A DNA stretch of 29,703 nt from a virus. The notes under the pieces are model-generated. The model had not been told where the DNA came from. It worked only from the letters and a program-made list of their open reading frames with translations, and did not search any database. Numbering within the stretch: position 1 is the first letter of the stretch; every line of letters begins with the position of its first letter. Made by a program: the position numbers and the translations under genes. The stretch is from positions 1 through 29,703 of IMG/VR virus record IMGVR_UViG_3300030110_005075. One strand, given 5' to 3'. This document shows, piece by piece, positions 20,801 to 28,498 of the stretch.

Positions 20801-21488
20801 CTGGTTCAAGAGGTCTTAAAATAGGAACAATAGATACGACATCAAACGATCCTGTAACCAAACCTGTTTTTAATGCTTGAACAGGATCAGAAAAATCTTC
20901 GTTGTTTGCTAACTCTTTTTGTTTACGAACAGCTTCACCTGTGTTTAAAAAAGAAGAAGGAAGATATGCACCAAGAGCAGTTAACGCCATTTTACCGGCA
21001 AATGTTTGCGGAGTAAGACCAGCTAAACTAAAAGCAACTCGTGTTGCTAAACCACCCGCTACCCCTGGAAACAAGGAAGGTATTGCTTGCCCAAATTGAT
21101 TAGCTACCCAAGGTCCTATATCATCAGCGCTGTTTACATCTTCTATACGAGCAACTTTAGCATTTCCTACGTTAGCCGCTTCAATTCTATTTTTCATTGA
21201 TACGGCGTCACCATATTGTTCTAGATCATCGCTACCGAACAACTGACCTATGACACTAATTGCATCACCAGTAATTGCTTGAACGTTATTAAAACTTCTT
21301 TTAATACCTTTACTGAACTCGTTTCCGGGTTCATCGGAAGGTATTATATCGCTCGATATACCTATAGATGAAAGAAAATCGTCATCAAATCCTGTGTTTA
21401 AATCTATTCCTGAAAGAAGATTATCTTCTGTCTGAGAAGTTGCTCCAGGAAGTTCTACACCTATTTCTGAAAGAAAATCTTCAGCCAT
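17889..21488 (-). CDS. large putative internal virion / DNA-ejection protein (1199 aa)
   Basis: The biggest gene in the window. The layout resembles the large internal virion proteins of marine podovirus-like phages. The N-terminus has two copies of DFLSxIG (4-10 and 38-43). Residues about 128-181 are Gly/Ala-rich and hydrophobic. The middle is long and helical. A late segment (about 1061-1076, FAVGAIMVIAAALGN) is a good membrane span, near a basic helix (LKRWIRDTFQSGFYNG). Such proteins leave the capsid and form a channel in the host envelope. No lytic transglycosylase or peptidase motif was seen. The last codons GGG ATA TTA TAA act as ribosome site for the next gene. Contains two oriented CCGTGNNCC motifs. 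Confidence 0.72.
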   Translation of the reverse strand: MAEDFLSEIGVELPGATSQTEDNLLSGIDLNTGFDDDFLSSIGISSDIIPSDEPGNEFSKGIKRSFNNVQAITGDAISVIGQLFGSDDLEQYGDAVSMKNRIEAANVGNAKVARIEDVNSADDIGPWVANQFGQAIPSLFPGVAGGLATRVAFSLAGLTPQTFAGKMALTALGAYLPSSFLNTGEAVRKQKELANNEDFSDPVQALKTGLVTGSFDVVSIVPILRPLEPALKKIGKTDAVEQIAKTFDVDKSVASKAFDTVLKIGGNVVTAAALEGVTEAGQEALFIKDAEKVTGGKVSGEKFKSDVINAGIQGAFGGATYAGIASTVGPILDRAGDSGLRNFPDNSGTAIKYPDYKTFKKLATPEEQQNIKNEQDFLRVRDAEINLYVDKPARDTVRRVYELGGKPFSSNYYGRGPAQVRYFKTIKDEEGNEIDVLGTEPVPTSRLYKFKKGLGEFKDQVLDKTVGKSVSALDDLAMRSETAKKVRQQMAYYDGGAAFEGARGREKTRISKEEVQGATIDERIFLNAGKFSVPLQKAIDIVSKSVRFPFTGAITAQTNRELLLAVNQPIINEATVSNPKVRKAALQLRKFYDDIIKYAREAEYVLDINDGKGGTFKGQKVGFDPGYVQGYYPTMYQYQKLQNNPKFNEQFIQMLQSEGFSREAAVNIRDNIVDNKGFTIALKDANIGQQPTVKAGPIEKKRELKDIPTEKLAPFINANVIDTAHRYRDAVIRRVEYAKTFGKEGELMDAALANIAAETRDAGVPMTEAEKQRMIDVGKALQKQYRPIQSSFFRKLNSFLITYGYVLTLPFATISSFSEPFLVLGRGGAGPKAIAKSIVSGLKSAIRSVFPRYPRDEVDQAIANIGLGLEASVIERQTDAFGGGQDTNKITEKFFRLNFLSQFTRFNRSLAYQASQGLIFGNAQFLARNMQKRGVARVEDLPQTGRFKNKTEQLRELGVDPNDAVSFVNSDIYKSGNKEAYQATDFFQNQVRLGGVRYVNEVVMNPRATQRPMWMSDPHLAILGQLKGFQITFSNTVLKRWIRDTFQSGFYNGMKNGSRYFAVGAIMVIAAALGNELREAIQYGAKGNPRRKNEDDLEYIFRAVERTGFLGPVQLLLDSARAEKYGSGPVEALMGPIVHRLISYLEGIRDLMTDGEKDKLIRELVKSVPIFGTNPQVREELYKALDVPTKFGKSGKGIL

Positions 21489-23891
21489 TTATAGTATCCC
21501 AGAAAAATCTGCCTTTATTCCTTTTTTCTCAAGCTCTGCTTTTATTCTAGCTACAGCAGCTTCTTTGCTTAAATTAAATTTATTCATGGCCGCACTAACT
21601 ATAGCGTCTGTTATTGGAAGAGTAGCTCCTTTAAACCCTGTTATTCGATCTTTGCCCGTGTCTTTAAAACCAAAAAACTTAGTAATGTCTTGAAGCTCTG
21701 GAACTAATGTTTTGTCTACTTCATTAATTGCTTCTAAAGCTAACATGTCACCATCCGGTACTGTATCACCCGCATTGTAATACCCGTTTGCTAAAGATTG
21801 CATTTTATTTCTAACTGCCGTTATGTATCTCGCATCTAAACTATCCAAGTTTTCAGTGGTTAAATTATTAGGGTCTATGGATCTGTTAAAGTTTGTGCTG
21901 AGTGTGCTTAATATAGTACCATTCAATAAATCTTTATCTCCTATGTCATACTTAGTTTTTTTGGTAATTTTGTTACCTGCTTTTATTTCTTCTTTTAATA
22001 AATCCATTTTTCCTGAAAGAAGAACTTTAAATATCTCACCACGTAATTTTTGTTGCGCTGCTTTTGTTTTGTAACGTTCGTTAATTTCATTTTTAACATA
22101 TTGTCCTGCAGTTTGAATTGCTGCATCAAGAGGTTTGCCTGGAGTTTGCGCTAGTTGTAATCCGTAGTAAATCATTTTAAGAGCATCCGAGTCAGGGTTT
22201 TGAACAGCGCCTAAATTATATCCTGATTCTTTTAAAGCGTTTCCAATAATCTCACTAAATCCTGAAGATATACTTTCACTAACCACTGCTTTACCCGCAC
22301 CGTCTAATGTCGCGCCCGCTCCTCCAGTTGCTTCTGCAACTGCCGCCGCATCACTAGCTTCTGCATCACCTGTTGATATAGTACCAGTAACGTTGTCTTT
22401 ATCTTCTGAAGCAACAATTTCTTTTTGTTCTTCCTCAACTTTTGAATTAACCTCTTCACCTAATATACGAAGCTGATCATTTTTTTCATTCATTAACGTT
22501 TCAAATTCTTCTTTTGATATTTCATTGTTTTGATATCGTTGTAAAATAGTATCCATTTCAGTTTTAATGTTATCTGCATCTGATATTACTTTTTGTTTTT
22601 CTGTAAGTGTTGTGTTCTTTACATTGTTCACTGAGTCCTTGACAAAATTTATACTGTTATCAAGAGCGTCTTTTGTTCCAACTAAAAAATTACTCATAGT
22701 AGGATTCTGAGAATATTTATCATAGAGCTTTTGATCTGTTTCACTTAATGACTGATAATTAGAACCTAGAATTCTTTTTATATTTTCTATTTCGTCGCCG
22801 GCTGCTTTTGTTTTAGTATTAACATCATTTATCATCTTCTGCCATTGAGCGAGCGGGTTTCGTATGTTTCCCTCCTCATCTTTATCAATAGCATCTATTG
22901 TACTGTCTACAATAAATTCACCCAACTTTCCTTCTTTAGACGCTTGTGCAAAACCAGTATCTGCAAGAGAATCAATTTTAAACGGTGTTGCGCCTGGTCT
23001 AATATCAACTCCTGTTAATGTAGAAAAAGCATCATAAAAATCATTAACTGACTCTTCCGAAGGAGCCATATTTGCAATTACTCCTCTTGTAAACTCCACA
23101 GCTTCTTTTGTAGCTTCTACTCCAATTGTTTTAGCCTTATTTAGATCTACCAATGCTTTGTTAAGTAGTAATTGACTTTGAGTTTTAAACCCTTCAGTAA
23201 ATGCTTCTCCTCCAGCTTCAGAATTAAGTGCATCAAATGTATCAATTATTTTATTTGATTGGTTCTCCATTACTTCTGAAATATTTTTGGGACTATCCTC
23301 TTCAAGTTTAGGATCAAAAGAATCTGTTTTATCTAATTTGTCTGTAACATCTATAATAGGAAGTTCAGTTTTCTCGACTGTGCCTTCTTCTGTTGTCACT
23401 GTTTCAGGAGCGCCTTCAACTGCTGCAATGCCATCTTCCGCACCCTCTCTTAAAAGAGAATCAATCATAGGTTGTGGTCTTTGACTAGGATCAGATGCCG
23501 CTGCTGCCATAATACCTGCAATTTGTTCCTGTGTTCCTTGATCAATTATAGATTGATATGCGTTGCCTTCAGGAACATCGTCTCCCGTAAATCCCATAGA
23601 TTGAACTCCTGAAAAACCTGTTTGATCTGCAATGCCTAATATGCCTTCTTTATTATCCGGAGAGAACATAAACTTTAGAGGATCACCACCATCTTCTCCT
23701 GGAAAGAAACCTTCCTTATTCATTAATTTAGTTGCTTCAATCGCTCTTAGAAAACTCTCCGTATCTATAGGTTGACCAGCTTGATCAAAACCACCTTGAT
23801 AAAAATTCATAATCTGTTCTATGGTAGGAACATACACACCAGATTGCGCTTTGATAGGTTGTTGAAACATTTTTCTATTAAGAGGATGCAT
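21489..23891 (-). CDS. large putative virion protein (800 aa)
   Basis: Starts MHPLNRKMFQQPIKAQSGVYVPTIEQIM, an opening I associate with structural proteins of SAR11-type marine phages. I chose ATG 23891; a TTG at 23900 lies in the previous gene. The chain is acidic, with long helices (a KDSVNNVKNTTLTEKQ... coiled region about 420-500), an Ala/Gly/Asp-rich linker (about 505-545) and a helical C-terminus (KEAAVARIKAELEKKGIKADFSGIL). No enzyme motif was found. Its stop is next to the ATG of the 1199-residue gene. It probably belongs to the same ejection or tail complex. Confidence 0.7.
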   Translation of the reverse strand: MHPLNRKMFQQPIKAQSGVYVPTIEQIMNFYQGGFDQAGQPIDTESFLRAIEATKLMNKEGFFPGEDGGDPLKFMFSPDNKEGILGIADQTGFSGVQSMGFTGDDVPEGNAYQSIIDQGTQEQIAGIMAAAASDPSQRPQPMIDSLLREGAEDGIAAVEGAPETVTTEEGTVEKTELPIIDVTDKLDKTDSFDPKLEEDSPKNISEVMENQSNKIIDTFDALNSEAGGEAFTEGFKTQSQLLLNKALVDLNKAKTIGVEATKEAVEFTRGVIANMAPSEESVNDFYDAFSTLTGVDIRPGATPFKIDSLADTGFAQASKEGKLGEFIVDSTIDAIDKDEEGNIRNPLAQWQKMINDVNTKTKAAGDEIENIKRILGSNYQSLSETDQKLYDKYSQNPTMSNFLVGTKDALDNSINFVKDSVNNVKNTTLTEKQKVISDADNIKTEMDTILQRYQNNEISKEEFETLMNEKNDQLRILGEEVNSKVEEEQKEIVASEDKDNVTGTISTGDAEASDAAAVAEATGGAGATLDGAGKAVVSESISSGFSEIIGNALKESGYNLGAVQNPDSDALKMIYYGLQLAQTPGKPLDAAIQTAGQYVKNEINERYKTKAAQQKLRGEIFKVLLSGKMDLLKEEIKAGNKITKKTKYDIGDKDLLNGTILSTLSTNFNRSIDPNNLTTENLDSLDARYITAVRNKMQSLANGYYNAGDTVPDGDMLALEAINEVDKTLVPELQDITKFFGFKDTGKDRITGFKGATLPITDAIVSAAMNKFNLSKEAAVARIKAELEKKGIKADFSGIL

Positions 23892-23892
23892 A

Positions 23893-24921
23893 TTAACCAA
23901 ACATTCTACTTAATCCCAACGCACTAATACCAAGACCAGCAATTTGAGATAATGGATTTACGGGAGGAGCTTGATCACCATAAGTAATACTAGAATAACT
24001 AGAAGGCTGGCCTGTAAGTATATCACTAGCAAAACCGAGTCTAGTGAATGGCTCCATTTCTTGTTGCTCTGCAGTTTTTCTTGCAGCATCAAGACCCGCT
24101 TGAGCAATTTGTTGTTGTAGCCCACCAATACCAAGAAGAGAACTAGAGTCTGTTAAGTTCGCTCTTTGGAAATCTAATCCAAGACCTGCTTGTCCAGCAC
24201 CTAGTGTACCTAATCCTTGACCTAATTGACCGAACCGTGAACCGATAGCCCCAAGACCTTGTCCAATAGAACCTAATCCTTGACCGGCCATTAGTTGTCG
24301 TTGCTTATCTCTTTGAGCGTTTGCTAAAGCTTGATTGAAACCTGATTGTTGCGCTTGACCAATTTGTCGTAAAGTTCCTTCATCTATACCTGCTTCAACA
24401 ACACCTAAACGTGAACCGCCAAATGCGCCCGCTTGTTGCGCTTTTGAAGCTGCCTGTGTCTTCATGATGTCACCTTGTCTTTTTATTTCATCGGTGACCG
24501 CTGCTTGATATGGATTAAAATACTGACTTATATCTTGCCCTGTAATTCCTGTAGCACCTTGACCAAACATCTGTGCGCCTTGACCTAGTTGCTGTGCACC
24601 CTGTGCAAAGAAAGGAGTTCCGGCTAATGCTGCACCAACACCACTTTGTAATGTTCCTTGTGCTTGTTGTAAGAAAGGAGCAAAGCCCCCTAATCCTTGA
24701 CGTGTTCTTTGAAAAGCATCTATTTGATCTTGGTTTAATCCAGCAATGCTATATTGCGGTACTTGTCTAGAAACACCAGCTCTACCAAAACGACGTAAAT
24801 TAAATTGTTCGTCTGTTTCTCCTTGTTGTCTTGTAGCGTTTGGATCACCAAATACGCTTGCAAGAAGTTGTTCACTTCTCTCTTCTATATAGGGAGCTTG
24901 TCTAACTACTGTTTCACTCAT
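23893..24921 (-). CDS. Gly/Gln-rich virion protein (342 aa)
   Basis: A low-complexity protein with repeated GQG / LGxxGQGLG units (about 105-125 and 210-250), many Gln and Ala, and almost no Trp or Cys. Residues about 155-205 are a Gln/Ala-rich helix (IMKTQAASKAQQAGAFGGSRLGVVEAGIDEGTLRQIGQAQQSGFNQALANAQRDKQRQ, in parts). The composition and place recall the small internal core proteins of T7-like phages (gp14-like), an analogy only. The start ATG 24921 overlaps the previous stop (TAATGAG). It contains one oriented motif and one near-match. Confidence 0.72.
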   Translation of the reverse strand: MSETVVRQAPYIEERSEQLLASVFGDPNATRQQGETDEQFNLRRFGRAGVSRQVPQYSIAGLNQDQIDAFQRTRQGLGGFAPFLQQAQGTLQSGVGAALAGTPFFAQGAQQLGQGAQMFGQGATGITGQDISQYFNPYQAAVTDEIKRQGDIMKTQAASKAQQAGAFGGSRLGVVEAGIDEGTLRQIGQAQQSGFNQALANAQRDKQRQLMAGQGLGSIGQGLGAIGSRFGQLGQGLGTLGAGQAGLGLDFQRANLTDSSSLLGIGGLQQQIAQAGLDAARKTAEQQEMEPFTRLGFASDILTGQPSSYSSITYGDQAPPVNPLSQIAGLGISALGLSRMFG

Positions 24922-26144
24922 TATGCGTTACCTCTTGATTGCGGTGACAGTTTACCACCTTTTTCTAAATAATCCATCATTTCATACATAGGCTTCGCGC
25001 CTCCTGCATTTTTTACAGCCTTTGCTGTAACAACGAATTCACCATTGCTTAAGTATGCGGGTATGCTATCACTTGTTCCCGTTCCAGGACCGTTTAACAT
25101 CCCTTGAGCTCTTCGTGCGTCTTCAGGAAAACCTCCTTCAGCTAACCTAGCAATACCTTCCATTTTCTTTAATCCGTTAACAGGTTCATTCACCATACCG
25201 CCTTGAGCAACCTGTAAAGGACTAACAATGTTTGATCCAGCAAAATACGAAGGAGCAAAATTAAGTGATGCTAGTTGTCCAAAATCTCCTGGATAAACAT
25301 TTGTATCTACATATTCTTCTTCATCGTCTCCACCCATAAATGCGTTAAAAAGTTGTGGTGCTTGCTGTGCTAACATTAGACCAGCTAACACTCTTGATTT
25401 ACTGTATCCTTTTGTTGGGTCTCCCTCAGTTCTAAATAAATTTGATACGTTTTCAAAAATTCCTTTTTTTGTTGCTGGAGTGTTAGCAACGTTTCCTGCA
25501 CTGCTTGCTAGTTCCGCAGTATTTGCACCGCTCATAACTTGTTGATCAAGATTTGTAAATTGAGGTGCTACTTTTGCACCTTGAAACAACGTACCTAATC
25601 CACCTTCTTGAATACCTTTAAATATAGAACTTCCTAAAGATTTACCACCAGCTTGATTTCCTAAATTAAACGCTTGAGTTTTTCCACCAAGCCCCGCTAA
25701 TGATCCGGCCATAATACCCGACATCAATGCTTGCCTTGGATCTTGTCCTCCTATCAAACCACCCGCTGTTCCTGCTGCTCCTACTAATAAAGGACCTGCG
25801 CCAGGAATAAATGATGCTGCTATAGGTAAAAGAACCGGTGCTGCTTTCTTTAATTTTTTAAATAATTTTTTTAGAAAGAATTCTGGTTGACCTGTAACTG
25901 GATTGATTGAGTTAAGATTACTACCAACAATATACTCAGCCGGATTAATACCAAGTTTTGCCATAGAGGAAAACACTTGATCTCGAAGTTCTGGGTTTTT
26001 ATCAAAAACCTCCATCGGAATGATGGTTTCACCTGTTGCTACATGAGCAATAGTGTCATCTTCAAAACGTCCTAATTCGCGTAAAGCTCCGACAGCGTCT
26101 TGAAAATTAGCCAATCCGCCCTGTTGTAGTTTTAATTTTTTCAT
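24921..26144 (-). CDS. virion protein with paired SDSIPAxLSxGEFV-type motifs (407 aa)
   Basis: First gene of the leftward virion operon, with AGGAG before ATG 26144. The C-terminal part has GTGTSDSIPAYLSNGEFVVTAKAV, a motif common in marine phage tail and tape-measure-like proteins. The N-terminal part has the related FEDDTIAHVATGETIIPMEVF, so the motif seems present twice. Between them is a hydrophobic Gly/Ala/Pro segment after a Lys-rich helix (KKLFKKLKKAAPVLLPIAASFIPGAGPLLVGAAGTAGG, about 91-128, in parts), which may insert in membrane. A DDEEEY acidic patch lies near residue 285. Probably an ejection or tail protein. Confidence 0.72.
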   Translation of the reverse strand: MKKLKLQQGGLANFQDAVGALRELGRFEDDTIAHVATGETIIPMEVFDKNPELRDQVFSSMAKLGINPAEYIVGSNLNSINPVTGQPEFFLKKLFKKLKKAAPVLLPIAASFIPGAGPLLVGAAGTAGGLIGGQDPRQALMSGIMAGSLAGLGGKTQAFNLGNQAGGKSLGSSIFKGIQEGGLGTLFQGAKVAPQFTNLDQQVMSGANTAELASSAGNVANTPATKKGIFENVSNLFRTEGDPTKGYSKSRVLAGLMLAQQAPQLFNAFMGGDDEEEYVDTNVYPGDFGQLASLNFAPSYFAGSNIVSPLQVAQGGMVNEPVNGLKKMEGIARLAEGGFPEDARRAQGMLNGPGTGTSDSIPAYLSNGEFVVTAKAVKNAGGAKPMYEMMDYLEKGGKLSPQSRGNA

Positions 26145-26273
26145 AATCTCCTAGTAATGCATTATCTTAATGTAGCAAGGAGGCAAAACTTGAAACGTGA
26201 GCCAATTTAATCCTATATTTATAGGCAAATAATTGCTATATGACAATAGATATTTGCAAGTAGAAAGGAAACC
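26145..26273. promoter_or_regulatory. divergent promoter region with palindromes
   Basis: Between the leftward virion operon and the rightward oxygenase block. Rightward promoter candidate: TTGAAA (26190-26195), an 18-base spacer, TATATT (26214-26219). A palindrome CCTATATTTATAGG (26212-26225) covers the -10, and an overlapping imperfect one (26221-26239, core GCAA-ATAA-TTGC) lies just after it. Both are possible operator sites. The CAAGTAGAAAG box at 26257-26267 supplies the ribosome site of gene 26274. Confidence 0.55.
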
Positions 26274-26936
26274 ATGTCAACTAAAGTAGATTTCCATGCC
26301 ATCAGACCTTTTGGTCCGACCATATTACAAGGTAAATTACCTGATAACTTAATTAAAATTCTTGATGATAGAGCAACAGAGTTATTAGATGATAAACAAT
26401 TAGCATGGAAGTATGATCATTCTATGCACTTAGCTGGTAATGTTCAACAAGAAGTTCGTTATCCAGATGAAGATCTTTTAAGCAAACCTATTAATCAAGT
26501 AATAGATGCTCTTGGTAAAATAGTTTATCAATATATTTCTATACCCCCTGCTAGCGATACTATATCACCTACTTTTGTTGGTCAGATGGTAGTAGAGTCT
26601 ATGTGGGTCGTGAGCCAGTGGGCGGGAGACTTTAATCCTTTTCATGTACATCAAGGTGAATTGTCAGGTGTTATCTATTTACGAGTGCCTCCTAGTCTTA
26701 AAGACGAATACGCAAAAGAAGATCACTATCCATGTGTCGGTGATATTGTTTGGCATGCTGGTCAAGCTGCTACATTTAGTGGTCATAAACATCAAGCAAC
26801 TCCTGAAGTAGGTGCTATATATTTATTTCCTTCTTGGTTATCTCACGGTGTATATCCATTTAGAACACCTAACGAAGAAAGAAGATCTGTTTCTTTTAAT
26901 TTACATTTAAAAAGAAAAGAACCTATTAACGAATGA
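26274..26936 (+). CDS. putative 2OG-Fe(II) oxygenase (220 aa)
   Basis: Matches the phage family of putative 2-oxoglutarate/Fe(II) dioxygenases: WAGDFNPFHVHQGELSGVIYLRVP (about 116-139) with H124 and H126, GDIVW, then AIYLFPSWLSHGVYPFR (181-197) with the distal H191, and EERRSVSFNLHL with Arg203/204 for the 2OG carboxylate. These enzymes hydroxylate proteins, nucleic acids or small molecules. The substrate is unknown. The ATG has the box AAGTAGAAAGGA. It overlaps the next gene by 4 bases. With the second oxygenase and the glycosyltransferase it forms a modification cassette. Confidence 0.85.
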   Translation: MSTKVDFHAIRPFGPTILQGKLPDNLIKILDDRATELLDDKQLAWKYDHSMHLAGNVQQEVRYPDEDLLSKPINQVIDALGKIVYQYISIPPASDTISPTFVGQMVVESMWVVSQWAGDFNPFHVHQGELSGVIYLRVPPSLKDEYAKEDHYPCVGDIVWHAGQAATFSGHKHQATPEVGAIYLFPSWLSHGVYPFRTPNEERRSVSFNLHLKRKEPINE

Positions 26937-27205
26937 ACATAGACAAAGTACCAATGGTTCGTGTGACGTGGTTAGATGCCCGTGATACAGAAACAGGGTG
27001 GCTCGATATAAAAGAAGTTATTAGTGCACCTTTAGCCGTGTGCCAAGAAGTAGGGTGGATGATTCATAATGGTGAGGAAAGAATAGTTATTATGCGTTCA
27101 TATAGTAAAGATAAAGATGATATTACAGGTGGGGGCGCGATAGCCATACCAAAGGGATGGTTAAAGAAAATAGAGTATTTAAAAGTAGATTATGCAACAC
27201 AATAA
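26933..27205 (+). CDS. conserved-looking hypothetical phage protein (90 aa)
   Basis: Not named. ATGA overlap with the oxygenase gene. The body reads like a small beta barrel: VRVTWLDARDTETGWLDIKEVISAP, a helix or strand with CQEVGWMIHNGEERIVIMRSY, then GGGAIAIPKGWLKKIEYL. Small proteins of this kind are frequent in marine phages with unknown role. It sits between the two oxygenases and overlaps both, so it may be an accessory of them. It contains an oriented CCGTGNNCC motif. Confidence 0.72.
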   Translation: MNIDKVPMVRVTWLDARDTETGWLDIKEVISAPLAVCQEVGWMIHNGEERIVIMRSYSKDKDDITGGGAIAIPKGWLKKIEYLKVDYATQ

Positions 27206-27704
27206 AAAAACAAAGTTTGTCATGTATGTTGATGATTTTTTAGATAAAGATACGTTAAAGTCACTTCAAGATACAGTCACAAACCTTGAGTATCAAGAAG
27301 TAAAAAATCCTAATGGTCAATTGTATGGCATGCGTCATACTTTTGATAAAGGTATTCATAATGATCCATTAGTAAAATTAATTAAACAGTATTTCTTTCC
27401 ACATAGAAACCTTGAACCAATATCCGTGAGTGCACATTTACGAGAGAATAATAAAGAACCTTTATTTCACACTGATGATGATAAAGGTAATGTTGCTAAC
27501 TTTCTTTTGTTTGTAAAAGGAGAACCTTTGCTTAATAATGGTACAGGTTTTCTATATAACGAGAAGTTATCTTCACATATAGGTTTTGTAGAAAACAGAG
27601 CTTTATTTTTTAATGGCTCAAAAATATCACATTCGGATTTGCAATCTTTTGGAGATAGCTCTAATAGATATACACTTAATATTTTTTATAAAGATGCAGA
27701 CTAA
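27192..27704 (+). CDS. second putative 2OG-Fe(II) oxygenase (170 aa)
   Basis: A smaller, different double-stranded beta-helix protein. Candidate Fe ligands are H93-x-D95 (FHTDDD) and H147 (KISHSDLQ). Arg159 (NRYTLNIFY) would bind 2-oxoglutarate. The strand pattern between them (VANFLLFVKGEPLLNNGTGFLYN, GFVENRALFFNG) fits the fold. The substrate is unknown. The start ATG 27192 lies in the end of the previous gene, and the end overlaps the glycosyltransferase start by 11 bases, so all four genes are tightly coupled. Confidence 0.75.
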   Translation: MQHNKKTKFVMYVDDFLDKDTLKSLQDTVTNLEYQEVKNPNGQLYGMRHTFDKGIHNDPLVKLIKQYFFPHRNLEPISVSAHLRENNKEPLFHTDDDKGNVANFLLFVKGEPLLNNGTGFLYNEKLSSHIGFVENRALFFNGSKISHSDLQSFGDSSNRYTLNIFYKDAD

Positions 27705-28482
27705 AGTATTTATTGGAACTCCTTGTTATGGTGGGATGATAACAGCCGATTACTTTAAAAGCTGTTTACAACTTACAGCTTTGGCCGCACAAAAAAAAGT
27801 AGAATTACAATTTGGAACTATTGGTAATGAGTCTTTGGTGACAAGAGCTCGTAACACATTGGTGCAATTATTTATGGATGACCCACAATATACTCATCTT
27901 TTATTTATTGATGCTGATTTAGCTTTTGATCCTGAGTCTGTGTTTCGTATGTTGGATTTAGATGAAGATGTGGTGACAGGAGTCTATCCTCGTAAAACTA
28001 TTGATTGGACTAAAGTAAAAAGAAAAGTAAAAGAAAAACCAGATATATCGGAAGACGAACTTCATGCAGCGTCGTTGCAGTATAATTTAAATGTTAAAGA
28101 TTCAAAAAAAATAATTGTAAAAAAAGGTTTTATTGAAGTATTGGATGGTGCTACAGGTTTCATGTTAATAAAAAGAAACGTATTTAAAAAAATGGCTTTA
28201 GCTTATCCTGATTTAAAGTTTACACCAGACCAACATATCGGTTCTCCACACGATAAAACTTTTAATTATCATGACACATCTCATTGGAATTACGCTTTTT
28301 TTGATACAATGATAGATCCTGATACAAATAGATATTTGTCAGAAGATTACGCTTTTTGTCGTTTATGGCAGAAAATAGGAGGTAAAGTTTATGCTGATAT
28401 AGTGAGTGGTATTACTCATTACGGGAATTATTCATTCAAGGGCAACGTAGGCACTCAATTCTTGCCACAAAACAATAAATAA
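27694..28482 (+). CDS. glycosyltransferase, GT-A type (262 aa)
   Basis: A nucleotide-sugar transferase with the opening KVFIGTPCYGGMITADYFKSCLQL, VTRARNTLVQLF (49-60) and the metal-binding DxD in LLFIDADLAFDPESV (DAD 73-75). Then comes DVVTGVYPRKTIDW, GFIEVLDGATGFMLIKRNVF and YLSEDYAFCRLWQKIGGKVYAD, usual acceptor-side blocks of the phage GT-A / Anp1-like group. I use ATG 27694 as start, overlapping the oxygenase stop; a longer frame from 27613 has no support. It could glycosylate a virion protein, phage DNA bases or a host surface sugar. The adjacent virion gene favours the first. Confidence 0.85.
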   Translation: MQTKVFIGTPCYGGMITADYFKSCLQLTALAAQKKVELQFGTIGNESLVTRARNTLVQLFMDDPQYTHLLFIDADLAFDPESVFRMLDLDEDVVTGVYPRKTIDWTKVKRKVKEKPDISEDELHAASLQYNLNVKDSKKIIVKKGFIEVLDGATGFMLIKRNVFKKMALAYPDLKFTPDQHIGSPHDKTFNYHDTSHWNYAFFDTMIDPDTNRYLSEDYAFCRLWQKIGGKVYADIVSGITHYGNYSFKGNVGTQFLPQNNK

Positions 28483-28498
28483 TTTAGTATACTCCGAC

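Larger units (their letters stand above)
5622..27044 (+). repeat. dispersed strand-oriented motif family GWACCGTGNNCC
   Basis: Nine copies of the core CCGTGNNCC were found on the + strand and none on the - strand. The 12-base windows are 5622-5633, 8674-8685, 10601-10612, 12672-12683, 13276-13287, 18309-18320, 20297-20308, 24232-24243 and 27033-27044. Genes at 5622, 8674, 18309, 20297 and 24232 read leftward, the others rightward. Four copies continue with CCGTT or CCGAT. The last bases of the window (29694-29703, GTTCCGTGCA) may be a tenth. Spacing is 0.6-5 kb. No copies occur before 5622. See findings. Confidence 0.7.
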
